Below are positions 8,303-17,487 of a stretch of 64,000 nucleotides of DNA, one piece after another (the first letter of the stretch is position 1; every line of letters starts with the position of its first letter). Location of the stretch: NCBI RefSeq assembly GCF_013868135.1, contig NZ_JACEMU010000004.1, forward strand, positions 1,116,001-1,180,000, in the 5' to 3' direction. The stretch comes from Paracoccus sp. S1E-3. GTDB lineage: Bacteria > Pseudomonadota > Alphaproteobacteria > Rhodobacterales > Rhodobacteraceae. The notes below the pieces were generated by a model. That model did no database searches, was not told where the DNA came from, and was given only the letters and a program-made list of their open reading frames with translations. The position numbers were made by a program, and so were the translations under genes.

Positions 8303-8327
8303 GGGCGGGGTTGTCCCCCGCCCCTTT
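8303..8327 (+). terminator. Hairpin after mmsA, possible attenuator
   Basis: GGGCGGGG (8303-8310) pairs with CCCCGCCC (8316-8323), loop TTGTC, followed by CTTTC. The T-run is short, so partial read-through into the next gene is likely. Confidence 0.55.
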
Positions 8328-8376
8328 CGACTGCAGAAAGGCGCCAGACCAACACGAAAGACATGAGGGGGAGAGC

Positions 8377-9522
8377 ATGGATTTCGCACTCAGCGAGGAA
8401 CAGCAGGCGATTTTCGACATGGCGCGCGATTTCGGCGCCGAACACATCGCCCCCTATGCCGAACAATGGGAGGCCGAGGGCACCATCCCCAAGGCGCTCT
8501 GGGCCAGGGTGGCCGACCTAGGCTTCGGGGGCCTCTATGTCAGCGAGGAATATGGCGGCGCGGGCCTTTCACGGCTGGACGGCACGCTGATCTTCGAGGC
8601 GCTGGCAATGGCCTGCCCGTCGGTCGGCAGCTTCCTGTCGATCCACAACATGTGCGGCGGCATGATCGAGAAATTCGGCTCGGACGCGGCGAAGGCAAAG
8701 TTCCTGCCGGACCTGTGCAGCATGTCGAAGATCTATTCCTACTGCCTGACCGAACCGGGATCGGGGTCGGACGCCGCCGCGCTTCGCACCCGCGCCCTGC
8801 GCGGCAATGAAGGTTTCCGGCTGAACGGCACCAAGGCCTTCATCTCGGGCGGGGGCTATTCGGATTGCTACCTGACCATGGTGCGCACCGGCGAGGACGG
8901 CCCCAAGGGCATCAGCGCGATCATCGTCGAAGACGGGGCCGAGGGCCTCAGCTTCGGGGCGCCCGAACGCAAGATGGGCTGGAAGTCGCAGCCGACCGCA
9001 CAGGTGCAGTTCGACGATTGTCTGGTGCCGCTGGAGAACCAGATCGGCGAGGACGGGCGCGGCTTCGCCTATGCGATGGCGGGCCTAGATGGCGGGCGGC
9101 TGAACATCTCGGCCGGGGCGCTCGGGGGCGCACAGGCGGCACTGGACAAGACGCTGGCTTATATGGGCGAGCGTAAGGCCTTCGGAAAGACGCTGGACCA
9201 GTTCCAGGCGCTGCAGTTCCGGCTGGCGGACATGGAAACCGCCCTGCAATCGGCGCGGATCTTCCTGAGACAGGCGGCGGCGAAGCTGGATCAGGGCGCG
9301 CCCGATGCGACGAAATTCTGCGCCATGGCCAAGCTTTACGTCACCGACCGCGCCTTCGAGGTCGCCAATGGCTGCCTGCAGCTGCATGGCGGCTATGGCT
9401 ATCTGGCCGATTACGGGATCGAGAAGCTGGTCCGCGACCTGCGTGTCCACCAGATCCTCGAAGGCACCAACGAGATCATGCGTCTGATCGTCAGCCGCAC
9501 CCTGCTGGCGGAGCGCGGCTGA
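8377..9522 (+). CDS. Acyl-CoA dehydrogenase, probably isobutyryl-CoA dehydrogenase
   Basis: FAD enzyme that forms methacrylyl-CoA from isobutyryl-CoA and passes electrons to ETF (encoded at 30652-32336). It has 381 residues. ATG 8377 follows AGGGGGAGAG; the frame is open for 22 codons upstream but lacks a better site. Seen: YCLTEPGSGSDAAA, FISGGGYSD, GRGFAYAMAGLDGGR, and the C-terminal ILEGTNEIMR, whose E362 is at the expected catalytic-base position. Substrate is assigned mainly from context, since it lies between mmsA and the 3-hydroxyisobutyryl-CoA hydrolase. A short branched acyl-CoA of another pathway is possible. Confidence 0.88.
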   Translation: MDFALSEEQQAIFDMARDFGAEHIAPYAEQWEAEGTIPKALWARVADLGFGGLYVSEEYGGAGLSRLDGTLIFEALAMACPSVGSFLSIHNMCGGMIEKFGSDAAKAKFLPDLCSMSKIYSYCLTEPGSGSDAAALRTRALRGNEGFRLNGTKAFISGGGYSDCYLTMVRTGEDGPKGISAIIVEDGAEGLSFGAPERKMGWKSQPTAQVQFDDCLVPLENQIGEDGRGFAYAMAGLDGGRLNISAGALGGAQAALDKTLAYMGERKAFGKTLDQFQALQFRLADMETALQSARIFLRQAAAKLDQGAPDATKFCAMAKLYVTDRAFEVANGCLQLHGGYGYLADYGIEKLVRDLRVHQILEGTNEIMRLIVSRTLLAERG

Positions 9523-10523
9523 TGGACGACCTGATTATCCGCAGGGATCGCCGCGCCGGGCGCATCACCTTCAACCGCCCGCAGGCGCTGAACGCGCTCA
9601 GCCATGACATGGCGCTGGCGATCCACGCGGCGCTCAATGACTGGCGCAACGACCCGGAGGTCGATCTCGTCATCATCGACGCCGTCGGCGAGCGGGCATT
9701 CTGCGCGGGCGGCGACATTGCCGCCGTCTATCACGCGGGCCGCGCCGGCAATCACGCCGAGGGCGCGCGGTTCTTTTTCGACGAATACCGCATGAACGCG
9801 GCGATCGCCGATTATCCGAAACCCATCCTGGCCTTCATGCAGGGCTTCGTCATGGGCGGCGGCGTGGGCGTTGGCGGACATGCCAGCCACCGCATCGTCG
9901 GCGACACCACCCAGATCGCCATGCCCGAATCCGGTATCGGACTGATCCCCGATGTCGGCGGCAGCTGGCTGCTGGCGCAGGCACCGGGGCGGGTGGGCGA
10001 ATATCTGGCGTTGACCTCGGCCCGCATCGGCGCGGGCGACGCGCTTTATGCGGGTTTCGCCGATTACTACCTGCCCGAAGCCGAATGGCCGGCGCTGATC
10101 GACCATCTGGCGGATAGCGGCGAGATTTCGACCGTGGTGGGACAGGCCCCCCCGCTGGCGCCCTTGGCCGATCTGGATCTGTCAGCCTTCGAAGGCGCCG
10201 ACATGGCCGAGATCGTCGCCCGTCTGGAAGAACGGGGCGACACGGAAATGCTGAAGCCCATCCGGCGCAATTCGCCCCTCTCCATGGCGGCGGGGCTGCG
10301 GCTGGTGCGTGAGGCGCGTGGCGATGCGCGGATGCAGGAAAGTCTGGCGCGCGAATATCGCTTTACCAGCCGAGCCACCCGCGACAGCGATTTTCTGGAA
10401 GGCGTGCGCGCCCAGATCATCGACAAGGACCGCAATCCGCACTGGGCGGCGGATGCCTCGCCGGCTGCGGTGGACGCGATCCTCGCGCCACTGGGTGCGG
10501 ATGAACTGCATTTCGACGTATGA
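9522..10523 (+). CDS. 3-hydroxyisobutyryl-CoA hydrolase
   Basis: A crotonase-fold thioesterase that releases free 3-hydroxyisobutyrate from its CoA ester in valine catabolism, which prevents build-up of reactive methacrylyl-CoA. 333 residues. Its ATG shares one base with the upstream TGA. Seen: crotonase motifs RAFCAGGDIAAVYH and the oxyanion-hole GFVMGGGVGVGGHA, then PESGIGLIPDVGGSW carrying the acidic residue typical of HIBCH-type hydrolases, followed by the long C-terminal region that simple enoyl-CoA hydratases lack. An enoyl-CoA hydratase label is therefore less likely. No separate hydratase gene is seen in this cluster. Confidence 0.9.
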   Translation: MDDLIIRRDRRAGRITFNRPQALNALSHDMALAIHAALNDWRNDPEVDLVIIDAVGERAFCAGGDIAAVYHAGRAGNHAEGARFFFDEYRMNAAIADYPKPILAFMQGFVMGGGVGVGGHASHRIVGDTTQIAMPESGIGLIPDVGGSWLLAQAPGRVGEYLALTSARIGAGDALYAGFADYYLPEAEWPALIDHLADSGEISTVVGQAPPLAPLADLDLSAFEGADMAEIVARLEERGDTEMLKPIRRNSPLSMAAGLRLVREARGDARMQESLAREYRFTSRATRDSDFLEGVRAQIIDKDRNPHWAADASPAAVDAILAPLGADELHFDV

Positions 10524-10536
10524 GGAGAGGGAGGTC

Positions 10537-11412
10537 ATGAAGATCGGTTTCATCGGGCTGGGGAATATGGGCATGCCCATGGCGTTGAACCTGACGCGCG
10601 CGGGCCATGAGGTGCGCGGCTTCGACGTGGTTGCGGTGCCGGAAATCCCGCTGGGGCAGGCAAGCTCGGCCGCCGATGCCGCGCGTGGGGCCGATGTGGT
10701 CATCACCATGCTGCCCAATGGCGAGATCCTGTCCCGCGTCGCGGCCGAGATCATCCCCGCGATGCAGCCCGGCGCGGTGCTGTGCGACTGTTCCACCGTT
10801 GATGTCGACAGCGCGCGCGCGGTGGCGGAACAGGCCAGGGCCGCGGGGCTGGGGGCGCTGGATGCGCCGGTCTCGGGCGGGATCGCCGGGGCGGCGGGCG
10901 GCACGCTGACCTTCATGGTCGGCGGCGACGAGGCCGCCTTCGCGACGGTCAGCCCGCTGTTCGAGACGATGGGAAAGAAGGCCGTGCTGTGCGGCCCCTC
11001 AGGTGCGGGCCAGGCGGCGAAGATCTGCAACAACATGATCCTCGGCGTGACCATGATCGCCACCTGCGAGGCCTTCGCCCTGGCGGAGAAGCTGGGCCTC
11101 GATCCGCAGAAACTGTTCGATGTCGTCTCGACCTCGTCGGGATCAAGCTGGTCGGTCAACGCCTATTGCCCGGTGCCGGGCGTCGGGCCGCAATCGCCCG
11201 CGGATAACGACTACAAGCCCGGTTTTGCGTCCGAACTGATGCTGAAGGACCTGCGGCTGGCGCAGATGGCCGCCGAGTCGGCCGATGCCGATACGCCCAT
11301 GGGCTTGCTTGCCTCCCAGCTTTATGCGCGCTTCGTCGAAGATGAGGACGGCCGCGGCCGCGACTTTTCCGCGATGCTGCCCAGATTTGCGCAACGACAC
11401 CGCAACAGCTGA
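10537..11412 (+). CDS. mmsB: 3-hydroxyisobutyrate dehydrogenase
   Basis: NAD-dependent oxidation of 3-hydroxyisobutyrate to methylmalonate semialdehyde, the substrate of MmsA encoded upstream. 291 residues, standard length. ATG 10537 follows GAGGGAGG. Seen: Rossmann motif GLGNMG (7-12), substrate motif DAPVSGG, and the GAGQAAKICNN segment carrying the catalytic lysine. It begins 13 bases after the hydrolase stop, so both are in one transcript. A weak hairpin follows the gene. Confidence 0.95.
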   Translation: MKIGFIGLGNMGMPMALNLTRAGHEVRGFDVVAVPEIPLGQASSAADAARGADVVITMLPNGEILSRVAAEIIPAMQPGAVLCDCSTVDVDSARAVAEQARAAGLGALDAPVSGGIAGAAGGTLTFMVGGDEAAFATVSPLFETMGKKAVLCGPSGAGQAAKICNNMILGVTMIATCEAFALAEKLGLDPQKLFDVVSTSSGSSWSVNAYCPVPGVGPQSPADNDYKPGFASELMLKDLRLAQMAAESADADTPMGLLASQLYARFVEDEDGRGRDFSAMLPRFAQRHRNS

Positions 11413-11433
11413 CGCCTCAGCGCAAAAAGCCGC

Positions 11434-11464
11434 CCGCGTCCCGGAACCAAAAACCGGAACGCGG
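11434..11464 (+). terminator. Imperfect stem-loop after mmsB
   Basis: CCGCGTCCCGG (11434-11444) pairs with CCGGAACGCGG (11454-11464) with one mismatch and an A-rich loop. No T-run follows, so termination here is uncertain. Confidence 0.4.
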
Positions 11465-11503
11465 CGTTGCGGCCTATAGAGGTAAGAAAAAACCGAGCAG
11501 TCT

Positions 11504-11800
11504 GTGTTATTGCGCAACTCCCTACTTGCCCTCGTCGCCTCGGCGACGGTGATCGGCGTGTCGCTTGTTGACGACGGCCTTCGCAGCAACGAAGCCGCCG
11601 AGGCGCGCACCGAGGTCATGGTGGGCGAGACCGCGATGCCGGGCCGGCTGCATGTCATTTCACATCCCGGTCGTTATGGGCTTGGTCCGGATCTGCCGGG
11701 CAGCATCTATGGCGTGGTCGACGGGATGCTGGTCCGCATCGACCCCAACACGCGCGAGATCCAGTCGGTGATCCGCCGCGTGGACCGTATTCTGGATTAA
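11504..11800 (+). CDS. Small exported protein of unknown function
   Basis: 98 residues from a GTG at 11504, with only a weak upstream purine run (GAGGTAAGAAAAAA) as ribosome site. Residues 1-25 read as a signal peptide or anchor (LLALVASATVIGVSLV). The mature part holds HPGRYGLGPDLPGSIYGVVDG and then LVRIDPNTREIQSVIR (quoted in parts), a pattern resembling small periplasmic proteins with an RcnB-like C-terminus. I cannot name a function. Its stop overlaps the recN stop by three bases (TTAA shared), so the genes converge with no terminator between them. Confidence 0.72.
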   Translation: MLLRNSLLALVASATVIGVSLVDDGLRSNEAAEARTEVMVGETAMPGRLHVISHPGRYGLGPDLPGSIYGVVDGMLVRIDPNTREIQSVIRRVDRILD

Positions 11801-13452
11801 GCCGCCGGATCGCCGATCAGCGCCCGCGCCGCCTCGCGCGCCGCGTCGGTGATCTGCTCGCCCGACAGCATCCGGGCGATCTCATCCACCTGTTCGGCCC
11901 GGCTCAGCGCATGGACACGGCTGGTGGTCATGCCATCCTCGACCTGCTTGGCGACGCGGAAATGCGTGGCCCCCAGTGCCGCCACCTGCGGCGAATGCGT
12001 CACCACCAGCACCTGGGCGTCCTCGGCCAGCCGCGCCAGCCGCCGCCCGACCGCATCGGCCGTCGCGCCACCGACGCCCCGGTCGATCTCGTCGAAGATC
12101 AGCACCAGCGCCTCGTTCCCGCGCGCGAGGCTGACCTTCAACGCCAGTAGAAAGCGCGACAGCTCGCCCCCCGAGGCGATCTTGTCCAGCGGCCCCGCCG
12201 GGGCGCCCGGATTGGTGGCCACGGTGAATGTGACCGCATCGCCCCCCTCCGGCCCCGGTTCGCCTTCGGAAATGCGGGTCTCGAACACCGCCCGCTCCAT
12301 CTTCAGCGGCGCCAACTCGGCGGCCATGGCGGCATCGAGCCGCCCCGCCGCCGCCACACGTTCCGCGTGGACGCGCGCGGCCTCGGCAGCATAGGCGGCC
12401 TCGGCAGCGCCCAAGTCGGCCCGCAGGCGTGCCAGATCCTCGGCCCCGGCATCCAGCGCGGTCAGCCGAGCGCGCAACGTTTCGGCCAGATCGGCCAGAT
12501 CGTCGGGGATGCTGTCATGCTTGCGCGCCAGCGCGCGCAGGGCGAACAGACGTTCCTCGGTGGTTTCCAACTCGCGCGGGTCGAAGGCCATGTCGCGCAG
12601 CGCATCTTCGACCCCGGTCGAGGCCTCGCCCAATTCGATCAATGCCCGCGACAGCGCCGAGATCGCCGCATCAAGCCGCCCCTCGGCCTTTTCGGCCGCA
12701 CCCTCCAGCCAGCGCCCGGCATCGATCATCGCCCCCTCGGCCCCGTCGGGACCCAGCGCCTGCATGGCGCGGGCGACATCGCCCTGAATGCGTTCTGCCG
12801 CCTGCATGGTCCGGCGCGCGGTATCGAGGCGCGCGTCCTCGCCCGGCTCGGGGGCAAAATCGTCCAACTCCTTGACCGCATGACGCAGGAATTCCTCCTC
12901 GGCGCGGGCCTTTTCCAGCCGTGCCTCGGCCTCGGTCAGCGCACTGGCCACGCGGCGGCGGGCGGTCCACGCCTCGCGCAATGGCGCCAGATCGGTGCCA
13001 GCGAAGGCGTCCAGCAGTTGACGGTGGCCGCGCGGGTTCAGAAGCCCGCGATCGTCGTGCTGGCCATGCAGTTCCACCAGCGTCTCGGACAGCGCCCGCA
13101 GCACCTCACCCGAGGCGCGGCGGTCGTTGATCCAGGCGGTCTTGCGGCCGTCGGCGCTGTTGACGCGGCGCAGGATCAGTTCAGCCCCCCCTGCCTCAAT
13201 CCCGGCATCGGCCAGCACGGCACGGGCGGGATGGCCTGCGGGCAGATCGAACACGGCGGTGACCTCGCCCTGATCGGCCCCGGCGCGCACCAGTTCGGCG
13301 CGGCCGCGCCAGCCCAGCACAAAGCCCAGACAATCCAGCAGGATCGACTTGCCGGCCCCAGTCTCACCGGTCAGCACGTTCAGCCCGGCGCCGAAATCCA
13401 GTTCGAGCCGATCGATCAGCAGGATGTCGCGGATATGCAGCTCGCGCAGCAT
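11797..13452 (-). CDS. recN: DNA repair protein RecN
   Basis: An SMC-like ATPase that helps hold and process DNA double-strand breaks for RecA-dependent repair. 551 residues, normal length. Seen: Walker A GETGAGKS (29-36), a long Ala/Glu/Arg-rich coiled-coil middle (about 150-360), the ABC signature SGGELSRFLLALK and Walker B VLIFDEIDRGVGG near 450-475. It starts 24 bases after the bamD stop, and the bamD-recN pairing recurs in alphaproteobacteria. I see no LexA-type site, but promoters would lie upstream of bamD. Confidence 0.96.
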   Translation of the reverse strand: MLRELHIRDILLIDRLELDFGAGLNVLTGETGAGKSILLDCLGFVLGWRGRAELVRAGADQGEVTAVFDLPAGHPARAVLADAGIEAGGAELILRRVNSADGRKTAWINDRRASGEVLRALSETLVELHGQHDDRGLLNPRGHRQLLDAFAGTDLAPLREAWTARRRVASALTEAEARLEKARAEEEFLRHAVKELDDFAPEPGEDARLDTARRTMQAAERIQGDVARAMQALGPDGAEGAMIDAGRWLEGAAEKAEGRLDAAISALSRALIELGEASTGVEDALRDMAFDPRELETTEERLFALRALARKHDSIPDDLADLAETLRARLTALDAGAEDLARLRADLGAAEAAYAAEAARVHAERVAAAGRLDAAMAAELAPLKMERAVFETRISEGEPGPEGGDAVTFTVATNPGAPAGPLDKIASGGELSRFLLALKVSLARGNEALVLIFDEIDRGVGGATADAVGRRLARLAEDAQVLVVTHSPQVAALGATHFRVAKQVEDGMTTSRVHALSRAEQVDEIARMLSGEQITDAAREAARALIGDPAA

Positions 13453-13476
13453 GGGGTTACCTGCCCGGAGGCACCT

Positions 13477-14328
13477 TTACAGCCACTTGCCCTGAATGAC
13501 CTGCCGATACACATCGGTCAGCCAGCTTTTGCCCTGCGGGGTCGCCTTCAGGCCACGGCCGCGCAACTGCGCATAGGCGTCCTGATAGAAGGGCGAGGAC
13601 TGGAAGTTGTGCCCCAGAATGGCCCCTGCGGTCTGAGCCTCGTCGGTCAGACCAAGCGCCAGATAGGCTTCGACCAGACGCATCAGCGCTTCGGGCGTGT
13701 GGGAGGTGGTCTGGAACTCCTCGACCACGACGCGGAAGCGATTCACCGCCGCCGTGTAATGGCCGCGCTTCAGATAGTAGCGACCGATTTCCATTTCCTT
13801 GCCGGCGAGGTGGTCGAAGGCGAGGTCGAATTTCAGGATCGCGCTGCGCGCATATTCGCTGTCGGGATATTCCTCGATCACGTCGCGCAGGCTTTGCAGC
13901 GCCTGGAAGGTCAGGCCCTGGTCGCGACCGACCTCGTCGATCTGGTCGTAATAGCTGAGCGCCAGCAGGTATTTCGCATAGGCCGCGTCGTCATCGCCCG
14001 GATAGGTGTCGATGAACCGCTGGGCGGCGCCACGGGCCTCCTCGTATTTCTTGCCCTTGTGGTAGCCATAGGCCTGCATGATCAGTGCCCGCTTGGCCCA
14101 TTCGGAATAGGGATAAAGGCGCTCGATCTCGGAGAAGTAGTAAACCGCGTTGTTAGGTCTGCGGTTGTTTTCCAGCTCATACTCGCCGCGCTTGTAGATC
14201 TGCTCGGCGGTGAAATTCTCGACCGGAACACGCTCGCTGGCGCGGTCGCCATCACGACCACAGGCCGCCAGAACAGCGCCCGCCAGGGCCATGGCGATCA
14301 GAGTTTTGGACGATACGAAGGGGACCAT
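13477..14328 (-). CDS. bamD: Outer-membrane assembly lipoprotein BamD
   Basis: A lipoprotein of the BAM complex that inserts beta-barrel proteins into the outer membrane. 283 residues from ATG 14328. The start is chosen because it gives a clean lipoprotein signal: hydrophobic LIAMALAGAV followed by lipobox LAAC with the lipidated Cys. The mature part consists of TPR-like repeats (YKRGEYELEN, AKRALIMQAYGYHKGKKYEEA, ARSAILKFDLAF). Gene order lpxC-bamD-recN groups outer-membrane and repair functions. The reading frame continues upstream, but no lipobox would then be near the N-terminus. Confidence 0.95.
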   Translation of the reverse strand: MVPFVSSKTLIAMALAGAVLAACGRDGDRASERVPVENFTAEQIYKRGEYELENNRRPNNAVYYFSEIERLYPYSEWAKRALIMQAYGYHKGKKYEEARGAAQRFIDTYPGDDDAAYAKYLLALSYYDQIDEVGRDQGLTFQALQSLRDVIEEYPDSEYARSAILKFDLAFDHLAGKEMEIGRYYLKRGHYTAAVNRFRVVVEEFQTTSHTPEALMRLVEAYLALGLTDEAQTAGAILGHNFQSSPFYQDAYAQLRGRGLKATPQGKSWLTDVYRQVIQGKWL

Positions 14329-14445
14329 CGGAACCTGCCTGTCTGAACTTGCACACCGGTTAACGAGTCGGCCCCGCTGCGGCCCGGCCGTCCTAACACA
14401 GAACATCAGGGGGCGCAAAATGGCAATGTGGTGATTTTACCGTAG

Positions 14446-14465
14446 CTTGCGCGGGCTCGCGCAAG
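14446..14465 (-). terminator. Short perfect hairpin just past lpxC
   Basis: CTTGCGCG (14446-14453) and CGCGCAAG (14458-14465) with a GGCT loop sit two bases beyond the lpxC stop. No T-run follows on the minus strand, so it is a weak terminator or stabiliser. Confidence 0.4.
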
Positions 14466-14467
14466 TG

Positions 14468-15406
14468 TCAGGCAACGGCCGTCAGGGCCGGCGCATTGAC
14501 CGGGCCATAGGCGGCAACGCCAGCGCCCGGCAGCCGGCATTCCAGATCAGTCGCGCAGGTTACCCATTCCCAGGCATCCGGGTCGGCGAACAGCGCCCTG
14601 AGCAGCTTGTTGGTCATCGCATGGCCGGCGCGGTTGCCGGTATAGCGCGCCAGCAGCGGCGCACCCGCCAGCGCCAGATCGCCCATGGCGTCCAGCATCT
14701 TGTGACGCACGGCCTCGTCCTTGTGGCGCAGGCCGCCGGGGCTCAGCACCTTGTCGCCGTCGATCACAACCGCATTCATGTAGGTGCCGCCGAGCGCCAG
14801 CCCGTTGGCGCGCATGCTATCCACGTCCGACTGCCGGCAGAAGGTGCGGCTGTCCATCAGCTCGCGCACGAAGGCGCCATTGGCCATGTCCAGCACCTTT
14901 TCCTGACGCCCGATCGCGGCATCGCTGAAGTCGATGTGGAAATCGATTTCCAGATGATCCGCCGGGCTGAGGCGCGCGAAGGCCTCGCCGTCGCGGTATT
15001 CGACCATGCGTTTCACCCGGATCGCCCGCAGCGGTACGTTCTGGCTGCGGATGCCCATGTTCAGGATGCCCGCGACGAAGGGCGCCGAGGAACCGTCGAG
15101 GATCGGCACTTCCGGCCCGTCGATGCGGATCACCGCATTCTGGATGCCGGTGCCCGCCAGCGCAGCCATCACATGTTCTATCGTCGAGACGGTAGCGCCG
15201 TTGCCGTTGTCGATCAGCGTGCACAGCTGAGAGGGCATGACGTTGGACCACAGTGCGGCAATGCGGTTGCCGCCCGGTTCCAGATCGGTGCGTTCGAAGA
15301 TGATCCCGTGTCCGGCAGGGGCCGGGCAGATGTCCATGCGAACAGGCGCACCGGTATGAAGGCCGACGCCCCGGAATTCTGCCGCTTTCGCAATGGTTGC
15401 CTGCAT
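14468..15406 (-). CDS. lpxC: UDP-3-O-acyl-N-acetylglucosamine deacetylase
   Basis: Zinc enzyme for the committed step of lipid A synthesis. 312 residues from ATG 15406, chosen to match the family start (MQATIAKAAEFRGVGLHTG); an ATG four codons upstream is possible. Seen: E77-H78 (STIEHVM), H235-x3-D239 (RHKMLDAMGD) as zinc ligands, and H262 (GHAMTNK) as catalytic histidine, each within a few residues of the E. coli positions. It lies 233 bases beyond ftsZ, with a terminator between, so it likely has its own promoter. Confidence 0.97.
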   Translation of the reverse strand: MQATIAKAAEFRGVGLHTGAPVRMDICPAPAGHGIIFERTDLEPGGNRIAALWSNVMPSQLCTLIDNGNGATVSTIEHVMAALAGTGIQNAVIRIDGPEVPILDGSSAPFVAGILNMGIRSQNVPLRAIRVKRMVEYRDGEAFARLSPADHLEIDFHIDFSDAAIGRQEKVLDMANGAFVRELMDSRTFCRQSDVDSMRANGLALGGTYMNAVVIDGDKVLSPGGLRHKDEAVRHKMLDAMGDLALAGAPLLARYTGNRAGHAMTNKLLRALFADPDAWEWVTCATDLECRLPGAGVAAYGPVNAPALTAVA

Positions 15407-15563
15407 GGTGCTTCTCATCTTCTTCTGTCTGCCGGAGAGAACGCTTCCCCGTATCATCCAGTTAGGATCGCAGGCCTGCAGCCTCAATTAACGTTTTGTG
15501 ACTCTCTGTAACATAGGGGGCGCCAAAAACGCCGGGATTCCCGTGGATTGCAGCATTTCAACG

Positions 15564-15591
15564 AAAAAGGGCCGCCATGGGCGACCCTTTG
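15564..15591 (-). terminator. Intrinsic terminator after ftsZ
   Basis: On the minus strand AAAGGGTCGCC pairs with GGCGGCCCTTT with one mismatch and is followed by TTTTTCG. It separates ftsZ from lpxC. Confidence 0.8.
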
Positions 15592-15639
15592 TTACAGTCC
15601 TGCACACGCGTCCGTGACTGCAGGCGCGTGGCCTCGTGA

Positions 15640-17262
15640 TCAGTTGGCCTGACGGCGCAGGAAGGCCGGGATCTCGGCATTGCCGGTCTGCGAATCGTCG
15701 GCCAGGTCGTCGAAATCGGTGTCCAGGTTGCCCTGGCGGCGGGCCGAGAGGCGTTCGCTGACGCGATCCGCGATCGACGCGGCCGAGGGTTTGTCGCTGG
15801 CGCCGTGGCCCGCCATCCGCTCGATCATGCGGCCCAGACCGGCCATGCGGCTTTCGCCACGGGCCGGGGCTTCCGGCTCGGGCTTGCGGGCCGGGGCAGC
15901 CGGCGCACGGGCGGCAGCGCCGGGTTGGGCAGCGGCGGCGCGGCGCATGCGTTCCAGCACATCGGCCGGCGGGGTGCCGCGCGGGGCAGCGCCACGCGGC
16001 GCGACGAAGTTTTCAGCGCTGTCCCCCAGCGGATCGGCGGGCGCCTGCGCGCGGGCCGGTTCCTTCGGCTGATAGGCCGGGGCCGGCATGTCGTCATCCA
16101 GCGAGGCCTGCGGGGCCAGATCGACGCGTGCCGAAGCCGCCGGCGCGGTGCGGCGCGCCGGAACCTCGTCATGATATTCTCCGCGCGGCGCGGCATATTC
16201 CGCACGCGGAGCGGGCGCGGGCGCCGGGGTCGGCGCCGGTTGCTGGGCGACGGCATCCACCCGGCGACGCGGGGCGGGCGGCGCGGCTTCTTCGACCGCG
16301 GCGTCGATGCCCGTGGCCACGACCGACACCCGGATGGTGCCTTCCATGTTCGGGTCCAGGGTCGAGCCGACGATGATATTCGCCTCGCTGTCGACCTTGT
16401 CGCGGATGATGTTCGCGGCCTCGTCAAGTTCGAACAGGGTCAGGTCGGTGCCGCCGGTGATGTTGATGAGAACGCCCTTGGCGCCGTTCAGGCTGATCTC
16501 GTCCAGCAGCGGGTTGGCGATCGCCTTCTCGGCGGCCTGCACGGCGCGGTTCTCGCCGGTAGCTTCGCCGGTGCCCATCATCGCCTTGCCCATCTCGTCC
16601 ATGACGGCGCGCACGTCGGCGAAGTCGAGGTTGATGAGGCCCGGACGCACCATCAGGTCGGTCACGCCCTTGACGCCCTGATACAGCACGTCATCCGCCA
16701 GCGCGAAGGCTTCGGTGAAGGTGGTCTTTTCGTTCGCCAGGCGGAACAGGTTCTGGTTCGGGATGATGATCAGCGTGTCGACATGCTTTTGCAGCTCGGC
16801 GACGCCGCTGTCGGCCTGACGCATCCGCTTGGTGCCTTCGAACTGGAAAGGCTTGGTCACGACGCCGACCGTCAGGATGCCCATCTGGCGCGCGGCCTGC
16901 GCGATGATCGGTGCCGCGCCGGTGCCAGTGCCGCCGCCCATCCCGGCGGTGATGAAGCACATATGCGCGCCCTGCAGGTGATCGACGATGTCCTCGATCG
17001 TTTCCTCGGCGGCGCGGGCCCCGACCTCGGGCTTGGCGCCGGCGCCCAGACCTTCGGTCACTTTCGGACCCAGCTGGATGCGGCTTTCCGATTTCGACTG
17101 CTTCAGCGCTTGCGCATCGGTATTGGCGACCACGAAGACGCAACCCTCAAGCTGCTGTTCGATCATGTTGTTGACCGCGTTGCCGCCTGCGCCGCCGACA
17201 CCGAACACGGTGATGCGGGGCTTCAGATCGTCGTCGTCGTTCATCATCAGATTGAGGTTCAT
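15640..17262 (-). CDS. ftsZ: Cell division protein FtsZ
   Basis: Tubulin-like GTPase that forms the Z-ring. 540 residues: GTPase core to about residue 325, then an unusually long Ala/Pro/Arg-rich linker (about 325-520), and the conserved C-terminal peptide EIPAFLRRQ that binds FtsA. Seen: tubulin signature GGGTGTG (109-115), N-terminal [13 protein letters not shown] and the T7 loop [11 protein letters not shown]. Start at 17262; a second ATG five codons in is possible. The 225-base gap from ftsA holds a hairpin and an A/T-rich stretch that may carry an ftsZ promoter. Confidence 0.98.
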   Translation of the reverse strand: MNLNLMMNDDDDLKPRITVFGVGGAGGNAVNNMIEQQLEGCVFVVANTDAQALKQSKSESRIQLGPKVTEGLGAGAKPEVGARAAEETIEDIVDHLQGAHMCFITAGMGGGTGTGAAPIIAQAARQMGILTVGVVTKPFQFEGTKRMRQADSGVAELQKHVDTLIIIPNQNLFRLANEKTTFTEAFALADDVLYQGVKGVTDLMVRPGLINLDFADVRAVMDEMGKAMMGTGEATGENRAVQAAEKAIANPLLDEISLNGAKGVLINITGGTDLTLFELDEAANIIRDKVDSEANIIVGSTLDPNMEGTIRVSVVATGIDAAVEEAAPPAPRRRVDAVAQQPAPTPAPAPAPRAEYAAPRGEYHDEVPARRTAPAASARVDLAPQASLDDDMPAPAYQPKEPARAQAPADPLGDSAENFVAPRGAAPRGTPPADVLERMRRAAAAQPGAAARAPAAPARKPEPEAPARGESRMAGLGRMIERMAGHGASDKPSAASIADRVSERLSARRQGNLDTDFDDLADDSQTGNAEIPAFLRRQAN

Positions 17263-17390
17263 GGTTTCCGCCTGTTGTTATGAGCTGTGACCAGATGCCT
17301 CGCGCCCGGTCGAATCCCCCGCATTACAGTCAAGCTTACTCAAGCCGCGGGCTATCGTCACCCGAAAAACATCAGCAAAACGCAAAATAT

Positions 17391-17399
17391 TGTGGGTAA
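17391..17399 (-). promoter_or_regulatory. DnaA-box-like nonamer upstream of ftsZ
   Basis: The minus strand reads TTACCCACA, one base from the DnaA box TTATCCACA. It sits about 130 bases upstream of ftsZ in an A/T-rich patch. A single near-match is weak evidence. Confidence 0.2.
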
Positions 17400-17404
17400 A
17401 CGAA

Positions 17405-17433
17405 GGGTGTCAGGCGGTATCTTGCCGACACCC
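17405..17433 (-). other. Stem-loop between ftsA and ftsZ
   Basis: GGGTGTC-A-GGC (17405-17415) pairs with GCC-GACACCC (17424-17433) with a single bulged A. On the ftsZ strand it is followed by TTCGTTT, so it could attenuate read-through from ftsA into ftsZ. Confidence 0.45.
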
Positions 17434-17487
17434 CTGAATATAGGGGAAACGGCAAATTACCCCACCACCAGTGATTTCAGATGCCTA

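Noticed and set aside
12367..14346. Open frame of about 659 codons on the plus strand
   Set aside because: Antisense to recN and bamD, which have complete motifs; no ribosome site or recognisable domain.
15805..17283. Plus-strand frame opposite ftsZ
   Set aside because: Composition of a reversed Ala/Pro-rich linker; FtsZ motifs on the other strand are decisive.
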